Assembly: GCA_947474445.1 (NCBI GenBank)
Contig: CANJJY010000196.1
Location: forward strand, 1 to 8,279
Source of the DNA: Oligoflexaceae bacterium
Lineage (GTDB): Bacteria; Bdellovibrionota_B; Oligoflexia; Oligoflexales; Oligoflexaceae
DNA: 8,279 bases
Reading direction: 5' to 3'
The notes beneath the pieces were generated by a model that searched no databases, was not told the origin of the DNA, and saw only the letters and a program-made list of their open reading frames with translations. Both the position numbers and the translations under genes were made by a program. Numbering within the stretch: position 1 is the stretch's first letter; every line of letters begins with the position of its first letter. Positions 1 to 6,400 of this stretch are shown here, one piece after another.

Positions 1-451
1 CAAGGAGCTGAATCGAGCGCGTCAGGCCCTCATCTATATCGATGCAGGCAGTCAAAGTCTCAAGCTTGACGAGGTGGCTTTGCAACTGGAAAAGTCCGGT
101 ATCGAATGGGCGCGTGGCTTTGCGATTAATACCGGCGGGTATCAAACCACGCGAATCAGCAGCGAACGCGGTATGGAACTTCGCAAGCGCTTTCCCACGA
201 AAACATTTGTGATTGATACCGGGCGCAACGGCAAAGGTCCTTCCCCTCAAGCTGGAGCTGACCTTTGTAATCCGCGCGGCCGCGCGTTAGGAGAGAATCC
301 CACGTCGAAGACCTCTCTGGTAGGCCTCGATGCCTATCTCTGGATCAAACAACCAGGAGAATCCGATGGGCCTTGCGATAGAGATGATCCCCCAGCGGGC
401 GCGTTTTCTTCAGAACTAGCCATCGATCTCGCTAGAAATGCTGGCTACTAG
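1..451 (+). CDS. Glycoside hydrolase family 6 (cellulase/endoglucanase or cellobiohydrolase), C-terminal part
   Basis: This is the 3' end of a gene that begins before the window; codons run in frame from base 2 to the TAG at 449-451, giving 149 residues. Family 6 enzymes are inverting beta-1,4-glucanases that cut cellulose, normally outside the cell. The landmarks appear in the family order: YIDAG near the start, ARGFAINTGGY, FVIDTGRNGKGP, CNPRGRALG, DAYLWIKQPGESDGPC, then PPAG and a final helix-like LAIDLARNAGY. The Asp in PGESDG corresponds to the residue proposed as catalytic base (Asp401 of Trichoderma Cel6A, Asp265 of Thermobifida Cel6A). The Cys of CNP and the Cys of DGPC match a conserved disulfide, which fits an exported enzyme. 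The catalytic acid and any signal peptide or binding module lie upstream and are not visible. The aromatic pair usual just after PPAG is replaced by FSS. Its 3' end overlaps the convergent cobU-like gene. Endo versus exo action cannot be told from this part. Confidence 0.93.
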   Translation, partial: KELNRARQALIYIDAGSQSLKLDEVALQLEKSGIEWARGFAINTGGYQTTRISSERGMELRKRFPTKTFVIDTGRNGKGPSPQAGADLCNPRGRALGENPTSKTSLVGLDAYLWIKQPGESDGPCDRDDPPAGAFSSELAIDLARNAGY

Positions 452-1040
452 TAGCTGAGAGCGGAACACCCTTGAGCGTCATTGGGATGCCGGCTGTCAC
501 TTGGATCACGGTGGGGCAGGCCGCTGCTAAGCGGCAATTGATCCGTCCGACCAGCTGGCGAAAGGTGCGCGCGATGGGGCGCGGCGGAGAAATACCCGCA
601 CCGACTTCGCTGGAAACAATGATGATGCGACAGGGAGCTTCGGTGATCGCGCTCACGAGATCCCGAGTCAGATATTCGAGATGCAGGCTCAGTTGATCGA
701 GAGAATACTTTTGAAGGTTACTCAACATATGCTGGGCGACCCACTGATTGATCGAATCGAGCAGGATCTGTTCGAATTCCCCGCTGAGTTTCCGAACCTG
801 TGCTCCTAAATCCTCGATGCCTTCTATATTTTGCCAGTGCGAGGGTCTTTGCTTTTGCAGCTCTTCGACCCGCGCGCGCAGAAGGCCTTCGCTCAGGTCG
901 GCCGTGCCAATGACGGCCGTGCGAGCTGCCGCACGGCACGCAGCATGGGCCATTTCAGATTTGCCTGTGTAGGCCGCTCCAATGACCAAAAGTGGGCTCG
1001 CCAATTCGACTAAGTTACGGGCTGTATCCGGCGTCGTCAT
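432..1040 (-). CDS. CobU/CobP-like adenosylcobinamide kinase/guanylyltransferase, probable loss of the guanylylation histidine
   Basis: The protein has 202 residues, slightly longer than typical CobU (about 180). CobU phosphorylates adenosylcobinamide and then attaches GMP, in the cytoplasm, during assembly of the cobalamin nucleotide loop. The family order is visible: P-loop GAAYTGKS at 21-28 (usual form GGARSGKS), ARVEELQKQRPSHW at 56-69, LLD at 93-95, SSEVGAGISP at 143-152 (usual TNEVGMGIVP), and ARTFRQLVGRIN at 157-168 (usual FRD, here FRQ). Aligned by eye with Salmonella CobU, the HH pair of RIQHHKDGRPAHW is EL here (60-61), so the histidine known to carry GMP (His46) is missing. Kinase chemistry could survive; guanylyl transfer is doubtful. 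The start at 1040 has an AAGGAAG site 6-7 bases upstream and an extended -10 further up. No other cobalamin gene is in the window. It may be a divergent CobU or a P-loop protein with a changed role; the fold assignment is firm, the activity is not. Confidence 0.85.
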   Translation of the reverse strand: MTTPDTARNLVELASPLLVIGAAYTGKSEMAHAACRAAARTAVIGTADLSEGLLRARVEELQKQRPSHWQNIEGIEDLGAQVRKLSGEFEQILLDSINQWVAQHMLSNLQKYSLDQLSLHLEYLTRDLVSAITEAPCRIIIVSSEVGAGISPPRPIARTFRQLVGRINCRLAAACPTVIQVTAGIPMTLKGVPLSATSSQHF

Positions 1041-1072
1041 ACCCGACTTCCTTATGGAGGATTGATATGTCG

Positions 1073-1081
1073 ATTATACCA
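1073..1081 (-). promoter_or_regulatory. Extended -10 promoter for the cobU-like gene
   Basis: Read on the minus strand, the bases are TGGTATAAT: a perfect TATAAT hexamer preceded by the TGn extended -10 element. It lies 33 bases upstream of the cobU-like start codon, which predicts a short leader of roughly 25 bases containing the AAGGAAG ribosome site. No good -35 hexamer sits at 17 bases, as is usual for extended -10 promoters. The TGTCMCGGAG repeats begin about 30 bases further upstream of this promoter. Confidence 0.6.
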
Positions 1082-1109
1082 CATTAGAAGCGCAACATTT
1101 CCTTTCGCA

Positions 1110-1201
1110 AGTGTCACGGAGACAGTCAATCCCCTGCTTTTACCTGCTTTTAGTGTCACGGAGACGATTCATCTGCGGGTTTTGCTGTCCCGGAGCTTGT
1201 C
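1110..1201 (+). repeat. Three direct repeats of TGTCMCGGAG in the cobU-tyrS divergent region
   Basis: AGTGTCACGGAGAC occurs exactly at 1110-1123 and again at 1152-1165, 42 bases apart. A third, looser copy, GCTGTCCCGGAGCT, is at 1184-1197, 32 bases further on; the shared core TGTCMCGGAG has one variable base. The first two copies also form an imperfect inverted repeat, GTGTC-ACG-GAGAC. A second short repeat, CCTGCTTTT, lies between the first two copies at 1133-1141 and 1143-1151. Spacings of 42 and 32 are near multiples of a helical turn, which would suit a DNA-binding protein acting on cobU, tyrS or both. They could also be remnants of a dispersed intergenic repeat. No function is proven. 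Confidence 0.6.
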
Positions 1202-1226
1202 GATACGGCCACTGCCTTGTTATATG
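1197..1226 (+). promoter_or_regulatory. Candidate sigma70-type promoter for tyrS
   Basis: TTGTCG at 1197-1202 (four of six consensus) is followed after 18 bases by TATATG at 1221-1226 (four of six), about 75 bases upstream of the tyrS start. The -35 element overlaps the edge of the third TGTCMCGGAG repeat, so a factor bound there would touch the promoter. The match is weak, and other placements in this region are possible. Confidence 0.3.
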
Positions 1227-1299
1227 AGAGGACAGTTTTACAGTCTTGAAGTAGCCAGACCGATAGCTACGTCAGCCGAACAGAGTAGAGAGGACGGGT

Positions 1300-2532
1300 A
1301 TGGGATTTCTCGAGGTGATGAAAGAAAGAGGGATGCTCGCGCAGATCACGCATGAGGACGAATTGCGTGACTATCTTGCTGGGGGCGTTCGCACGGCCTA
1401 TGCCGGCTTTGATCCCACCGCTGACAGTCTTCACGTCGGCCACCTCCTCCCTGTCTTGGCCCTTCGTCGCTGGCAGCGCGCGGGTCATCGGGTCATCGTC
1501 CTCCTCGGCGGAGGCACGGCGATGGTCGGTGACCCGACAGGCAAGTCTGAGATGCGGCAGATGGCCGATTCAGAGCTGATCGACGGTCGGGCCGAACTCT
1601 TTAAGCAGCAGCTGGCTCCCTTCCTCGAACTCTCCGATCCGCGCAAAGGCATCGTCGTCAATAACGCCGATTGGCTGAGGCCCTTGGCCTATCTTCCTTT
1701 CTTGCGCGAGATCGGTGCGCATTTTTCGGTCAATCGCATGCTGACTGCCGACTGCTTCAAGCAGCGGATGGAAAAAGGCCTGTCGTTTCTCGAATTCAAC
1801 TACATGATCCTCCAGAGCTACGATTTCTATCATTTGAACAAGACGGAAGACTGCGCGGTCCAGCTCGGCGGCGATGATCAGTGGAGCAACATGCTCGGTG
1901 GCATGGAACTCGTAAGGCGAAAGGAACAAAAGCAGGCCTTCTGCGTAACCGTCCCCTTGCTGGTGACGAGTGAAGGCAAAAAGATGGGCAAGACGGAAAA
2001 AGGCGCCGTCTGGATCGACCCCAAACTCACGTCGCCTTTCGAATTCTTCCAGTACTTCCGGAACATCGACGATGAAATGGTCGAGCGCTGCCTCCTTTAC
2101 TTCAGCGATCTGCCCGTCTCCGAGGTCAAGGCCCTCGCCGCGCTCAAAGACCAAGCGATCAATGAAGCCAAAATTCGTCTCGCCTTCGAAGCGACTAAAC
2201 TCGTCCATGGAGAAGCTGAGGCGCGTCAGGCTCAAGAGCGCGCCGCTTCGCTGTTCGGAGGCGGAGGGGCTAAACCCGATGCGCCCGTCGTCACGATTCC
2301 CGCGGCTGGAATCGCTGGAGATTCCATCAATATCGTCGAACTCTTACTCAAAAGCGGACTTTTCCCTTCTAAAAGCGAAGTCCGTAGATTGATTGAACAA
2401 GGCGGTCTGCTCGTCGAAAACGAAAAAATCAGTGATCTTCAGTATGCCGTCGACCTCGCTCGCCTCAGAAATCCTGAAGGCCTCCTTATCCGCAAGGGAA
2501 AAAAGAGCTATCATACGCTCAAACTTGCCTAA
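1300..2532 (+). CDS. tyrS: Tyrosine--tRNA ligase (TyrRS)
   Basis: This class I cytoplasmic synthetase charges tRNA-Tyr with tyrosine using ATP. The gene is complete at 410 residues, normal for bacterial TyrS. Visible landmarks in order: TAYAGFDPT (32-40, with the tyrosine-pocket Tyr34), the HIGH-type HVGH (45-48), GGGTAMVGDPTGKS (70-83), YMILQSYD (168-175), QLGGDDQWSN (188-197), the KMSKS-type KMGKT (228-232), GAVWIDPKLTSPFEF (235-249), and a C-terminal S4 RNA-binding domain at about 345-410 (FPSKSEVRRLIEQGGL onward). The ATG at 1300 is preceded by GAGAGG at 1288-1293 with a 6-base spacer, and the protein begins directly with the expected N-terminal helix, so this start is secure. It appears monocistronic: a divergent gene lies upstream and a probable terminator downstream. 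I saw no T-box-like leader in the 259 bases upstream. A housekeeping gene with nothing unusual in its key residues. Confidence 0.97.
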   Translation: MGFLEVMKERGMLAQITHEDELRDYLAGGVRTAYAGFDPTADSLHVGHLLPVLALRRWQRAGHRVIVLLGGGTAMVGDPTGKSEMRQMADSELIDGRAELFKQQLAPFLELSDPRKGIVVNNADWLRPLAYLPFLREIGAHFSVNRMLTADCFKQRMEKGLSFLEFNYMILQSYDFYHLNKTEDCAVQLGGDDQWSNMLGGMELVRRKEQKQAFCVTVPLLVTSEGKKMGKTEKGAVWIDPKLTSPFEFFQYFRNIDDEMVERCLLYFSDLPVSEVKALAALKDQAINEAKIRLAFEATKLVHGEAEARQAQERAASLFGGGGAKPDAPVVTIPAAGIAGDSINIVELLLKSGLFPSKSEVRRLIEQGGLLVENEKISDLQYAVDLARLRNPEGLLIRKGKKSYHTLKLA

Positions 2533-2554
2533 ATTAATTCCAAAATATCAATGG

Positions 2555-2579
2555 CTTAGGCGGCTCTGAGATTTTTTTT
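2555..2579 (+). terminator. Probable intrinsic terminator after tyrS
   Basis: CTTAG (2555-2559) pairs with CTGAG (2566-2570), with one G-U pair and a six-base loop, followed by A and eight Ts (2572-2579). The stem is short, so strength is uncertain. An alternative hairpin, TCTGAG (2565-2570) with CTCAGA (2580-2585), encloses the T tract in its loop and would compete with the first. It lies 23 bases after the tyrS stop. Confidence 0.5.
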
Positions 2580-2595
2580 CTCAGACCGTCAAGCT

Positions 2596-2624
2596 TTGCC
2601 CCCCTAGCTCCGAGCAGTTACACT
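2596..2624 (+). promoter_or_regulatory. Candidate sigma70-type promoter for the SH3b gene
   Basis: TTGCCC (2596-2601) and TACACT (2619-2624) each match four of six consensus positions and are separated by exactly 17 bases. The -10 lies 30 bases upstream of the SH3b start codon and just downstream of the tyrS terminator, so position and spacing are both good. Confidence 0.4.
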
Positions 2625-2654
2625 AGTAGCAAGTGGATCATTCCGGAGGCGAAC

Positions 2655-3209
2655 ATGCGTATCTTAGTCTTGAAGACTTGTGGGATTCTCATCCTAGGCT
2701 GGGCTCTCTCAGCACCTGTCGCGGCCGCGCCGGTCGCAGCTAAGAAAGATGGCGTGCAGATCACCGCGGAACCGAAGAAAGATGCCCAGGTCATTACCGA
2801 ACTTAAAAAAGGCGAAGCGCTCGATGCGAGCGATCGCGAGGGCATGTACTGGAAGGTGAAAACAAAAGACGGCAAGAGTGGATACGTATCCGTGATGGCC
2901 GTGCAAAGACAAGCCGGTGATGACGCTGGCATCCAAGGTGCCTTGCGCGAAGCGGCCCTGGCTGCTCGCCAAACAGGTGACGGCGGTGGTGATTCAACCC
3001 GCGCTCGATCAGCGGTCATGGGTGTGCGCGGTTTGGACGAGAGCAGCGAGACGGCTGCCATCGGTACGATACGTCCCGATCTGCGCGCAGTGTATCGGAT
3101 GGAAGATAGGCTCGTGGCAGGCAAGCGCGTCGACAAAATCGAAACACTCGTCGCCAAAGAAATTGAAAACACAGCCAGCGGCAAGATAAAGTCTGATTCA
3201 AAAGACTGA
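2655..3209 (+). CDS. Exported SH3b-domain protein of unknown function
   Basis: The protein has 184 residues. The start is supported by GGAGG at 2645-2649, five bases before the ATG. Residues 1-25 form a Sec signal peptide (basic start, hydrophobic stretch GILILGWAL, then APVAAA as a likely signal peptidase I site). The only early cysteine (Cys9) sits in the hydrophobic core, not in a lipobox, so a soluble periplasmic protein is more likely than a lipoprotein. Residues 32-81 read as a bacterial SH3 domain: VQITAEPKKDAQVITELKKGEAL, then YWKVKT around Trp66 and the closing GKSGYVSV. Such domains commonly bind peptidoglycan or peptides. The rest is a Gly/Ala-rich linker (87-118) and a charged tail containing VMGVRGLDESSE and RPDLRAVYRMEDRLV, probably helical. 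Similar GxRGL tails follow SH3 domains in other proteobacteria, from memory only. It is flanked by its own promoter candidate and strong terminators, so it is probably a single-gene unit. The exact role is unknown. Confidence 0.85.
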   Translation: MRILVLKTCGILILGWALSAPVAAAPVAAKKDGVQITAEPKKDAQVITELKKGEALDASDREGMYWKVKTKDGKSGYVSVMAVQRQAGDDAGIQGALREAALAARQTGDGGGDSTRARSAVMGVRGLDESSETAAIGTIRPDLRAVYRMEDRLVAGKRVDKIETLVAKEIENTASGKIKSDSKD

Positions 3210-3250
3210 GTTTCGCTGATTTCTGTTTCACACACGATCAACTTGTATGA

Positions 3251-3286
3251 GGCACCAGACCCTTAGGAGGGTGGTGCCTTTTTTTT
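3251..3286 (+). terminator. Strong intrinsic terminator after the SH3b gene
   Basis: GGCACC (3251-3256) pairs with GGTGCC (3273-3278), and inside it ACCCT (3259-3263) pairs with AGGGT (3268-3272). Only a two-base bulge (AG, 3257-3258) interrupts the stem, and the loop is TAGG. Eight Ts follow at 3279-3286. This is a textbook Rho-independent terminator 41 bases past the SH3b stop codon. Confidence 0.93.
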
Positions 3287-3310
3287 GAGATTTGTATGTT
3301 CGGTAAATGT

Positions 3311-3332
3311 TGGCTCCACAAAGCCATTTTTT
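3311..3332 (+). terminator. Second, weaker intrinsic terminator in tandem
   Basis: TGGCT (3311-3315) pairs with AGCCA (3322-3326) around a six-base loop, followed by six Ts (3327-3332). It lies 25 bases after the first terminator. The short stem makes it a backup at best. It could instead be an early attenuation hairpin for the lipoprotein transcript if that promoter lies upstream of it. Confidence 0.5.
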
Positions 3333-3380
3333 GTCTTTATCCCCTCAGATGTCCTCGAAAATGATGCCTCCTAAGTCTCT

Positions 3381-3413
3381 CTACTTTAAGTAGATTTGGC
3401 CTCCCCTTATATT
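3381..3413 (+). promoter_or_regulatory. Candidate promoter with overlapping palindrome upstream of the giant lipoprotein
   Basis: CTACTT-T-AAGTAG at 3381-3393 is a perfect six-base inverted repeat around one base. TATATT at 3408-3413 matches TATAAT at five of six positions. With a 17-base spacer, the -35 would be TTTAAG (3385-3390), which is poor and lies inside the palindrome. A regulator bound to the palindrome would therefore cover the -35 site. The predicted leader is about 55 bases. Confidence 0.35.
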
Positions 3414-3466
3414 TCTTGCCAAGGCTCCGATGGATCCTTATGAACGGCGGTTATTCGGCAGACCAT

Positions 3467-3472
3467 GAGGTG
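3467..3472 (+). promoter_or_regulatory. Ribosome binding site that fixes the lipoprotein start at 3476
   Basis: GAGGTG lies three bases before the ATG at 3476, with AGG five bases from it. The in-frame ATG at 3440 has only AAGG about 15 bases upstream, and would place a polar 12-residue stretch before the hydrophobic signal. The 3476 start puts the lipobox cysteine at residue 20, as expected. Confidence 0.7.
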
Positions 3473-3475
3473 ACT

Positions 3476-6400
3476 ATGTTCCAGAAGCAATCCAGTCTCA
3501 TCTTTCTGATTCTCGGTATGAGTTTGAACTCATGCTTTCAGATGCCGGTTGAGTCCGCTGGACGGGTCGCCGTACTTGATAGTTCCGCTCGCCTGGTGCC
3601 TACGACTCAGGTCTCGGAAGAAAAGTCTTCTGCAACCATGGATCCTAATGCAAAGTCTCCCCAACAATTGACGGCACCATCGAGCGGTCGCCTGTCGGGA
3701 TCGAGCATCACCTTGCAGCCCGGCTCGCTATCAGTCGCCGCGGACCTGGTCGTCGAAGAAGCCTCTTCTCTCAGCGAAACATCTTTGGTCAGCGAATTGG
3801 GATTGACCGATTCCGTCGAGGTTAAAAACGTCGGTGTCGGTTTAATCATTCGCCCCTCAGAATCGGTGAATCTATCACAACCCTTGACGATCAATATGCC
3901 CATTCCCGTCAGTTCTGGCTTGCGCCTGCAGAGCACGCGTAACCTCACCGTATTCTACAAGCAATTTGTTGGAGAAAAACTCGTTTCCGGTATTATTCCT
4001 AGCGATAAGATCACCACCAACGCCGACGGGACCTGTAGTTTTGAAGGCTACTTCGGAGCTTACTGGGTAGCCATCGTCGCAGCTCCTGTGCTGGAAGCGA
4101 AGTCGATTCCGACGGTTGAACCTATCGTCAACGCACAAAAAGTCTCGGTTATCGAATCGACCGGGGTTGTTTCAGAAGCCAGCATTGTCGCCAAAGCTGA
4201 AGTCCCTCAGGTAGCTTGGAACCCTAGTGAAATGACGTTCGATGAAGCAACGCGATCAGTCACCATCAAGGCAAAGACGACCAACGCCCAGACCTTGACC
4301 GCTTGCAAAGCCGACCTCTTGCCTAGCCTTACGGCGAACTCGGGCATTACGCTCGACACGGGATCCCAAACTTTTGCAACCATTAAGATTACTAAAACGG
4401 ACGCTCACTCCTTGATCGGTCGCTTTCGTTGCATAGACGAACAGGGGCGCCAGACTATTTCGACCTGGACGCCGGTCGTCTCGATTCCCGCAATCAAAAT
4501 TCCTTTGCCCCTCGTGGCCTGGTCGAGCGTGACGATGACCTTCGACGCGAGCAGTCGGTCGATCAACCTCGTCGGTGTGACGACAGAAGTCCGGAAATTA
4601 AGCGCCTGCAAAGCGCGCTTTCAACGTACTTTGGCTGCGACAGAAAGCAAGCTTGTGGAAGCAGTTACCCTCAGTATCAATGTCCCCGTCGATTCTAATG
4701 AAGAATCGACCGGTTTGGGGCGCTTTGAGTGTACCGACGAGGAAGGCCGCAGCACGGTTTCTCCCTGGTCCGCTGTCCTGACGATTCCTGCTGCACCCGC
4801 ATCGGCTCAGAACTCTACTAGCAATCAAGTGAGCATGACATGGGCGAGCATATTGCTCCAAATCGATACGTCCACGCGAAACCTCACCTTGATAGGGAAT
4901 ACGATGGCTGGCGTCACGCTTTCCCAGTGTCAGGCTATCATCGCTCAGGATGTGGCCGCAGCGACTCCCTTGGCGACATTTAACACAGGAACTTCGCTGC
5001 AAACGACTTTCCCCGCGCCCATGTCGACAGCAGCCACGCTCTACGGTCGCTTTTCTTGTACCGATTCGCTCAATCAAGTGACTCTTTCTCCCTGGTCAAG
5101 CGGGGTCAACGTGCCCCAAGCCGGTACCATCAACACTCCACCCAGTCTGCCGGATTTCTGCAACGGTACGTCTATCTTTGAGCTCCATACGACCAACAAT
5201 GCATCAGCGCCGATGTTTTACACAAGCTTTCAACAGACTGCGGCTTGCCATTACCATACGCAGATATTTTCCAGCGGCAATCTAAGCATAGGACTTACGG
5301 GGCCAGACAAATCGTATCGCTGCGGCCGTGCCAATCATACTCTGCTCGCCGATGGTAGCGCCGAAGCATTGAGCTGTTCGGCCTCGACGGCAAGCACTTA
5401 TTTCAACGACTTCATGATCATGCCTCGCGGTAACTACAATGTGGATCTTGATTTCGCCTCGGGATCAGCGTCACCGCTCATCACGTTTACGCTTATTCCC
5501 TGCGCCTTGGGCAACATGCATATGATCGCCGCTAAAGGATATTCCAACTATAACTTCGATCCCCCAGATGGTTCGAATGTCATGCAGCATCACGGTGCCT
5601 GCGAGTTTTCAGCGGTGACGAGCTCTTTATCGTACGAATATCTGAATCTCAGCTTTCAAAACGCGGCAGGAACGACGATCTGCGGGAGTTCCCAGCTTTT
5701 CAGTGAGGGCTACGTTCAAAACGGAACCTGTGGATCTACCCTCAGTTATTTTTCCTCGATTGCATATCTGGCCGGTGTTTACGATATCGAGGTCCGCTAT
5801 GGCCTCAGCTTCGATCCGAGCGGTAGCGATACGACGACCTTTTCTATGAAGAACACCAAGCAAGTGAATTGTCCTGACGACTACTACCTCCTTGGCCCGA
5901 CAGCGGCTGCTTGGAGCGCGATGTCGACGAATAAATTCACCCGCGTCCCTAACACAGCTTGCCAGTATGAGTATCAGTGGGTCGCCGATGCTGGTTCGGG
6001 TTCAAGCGGCTATGGCTTTAAAATTGGCAATGCGGCGGATAGCTTCCGCTGTGGTGTTTCATACAATTACTCGTCCAATTCTACTACTAACGATAGCCGC
6101 TACCTCTATTGCAACGCTGCCCAGGATGTGATCAGCAGCTTGATCGAACAGGGTCGCAGCTATCGCTTTGCCCTCACCGTCGATTCCACGTCAGGTCAAC
6201 CGAGTAATATCGATATTCAAGATCTATCACCCCACTGTAATTACAGCCTCTATCTCCAGACAAATAGTGCGACGGGCTACTTTAACGCTCCTGAGAAAAT
6301 GATGTCAGAAGGTCAGGAATGTCTTTTCGAAACGGTATGGACACCGACGACCAATCAGCCTTTCCACTTGATTGCCCAGGATATGAATTATACCTGTGGT

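Noticed and set aside
1110..1201. Insertion-sequence ends or CRISPR array
   Set aside because: There are only three short copies with unequal spacing, no transposase in the window, no target duplication, and no repeat-spacer regularity.
1110..1215. Possible cobalamin riboswitch (GGAGAC and GCCACTG words near a cobU-like gene)
   Set aside because: The words are on the strand leading to tyrS, not cobU, are in the wrong order, and the other conserved stems and boxes of the B12 riboswitch are missing.
1062..1355. 97-codon plus-strand open frame across the cobU-tyrS gap
   Set aside because: It runs through the DNA repeats and into tyrS in another frame; its apparent peptide repeat simply reflects the DNA repeat.
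1570..2235. 221-codon open frame on the minus strand inside tyrS
   Set aside because: It lies wholly opposite an unambiguous TyrRS and reads as its antisense, with no supporting start signals or motifs.
2618..3241. 207-codon open frame on the minus strand opposite the SH3b gene
   Set aside because: It is an antisense shadow: the plus-strand frame has a signal peptide, SH3b motifs, a good ribosome site and a terminator, while the minus frame has no recognisable motif.
3440..3475. Upstream in-frame ATG at 3440 as start of the giant lipoprotein
   Set aside because: It has a poorly spaced ribosome site and would add a polar, acidic stretch ahead of the signal peptide; the ATG at 3476 has GAGGTG close by.
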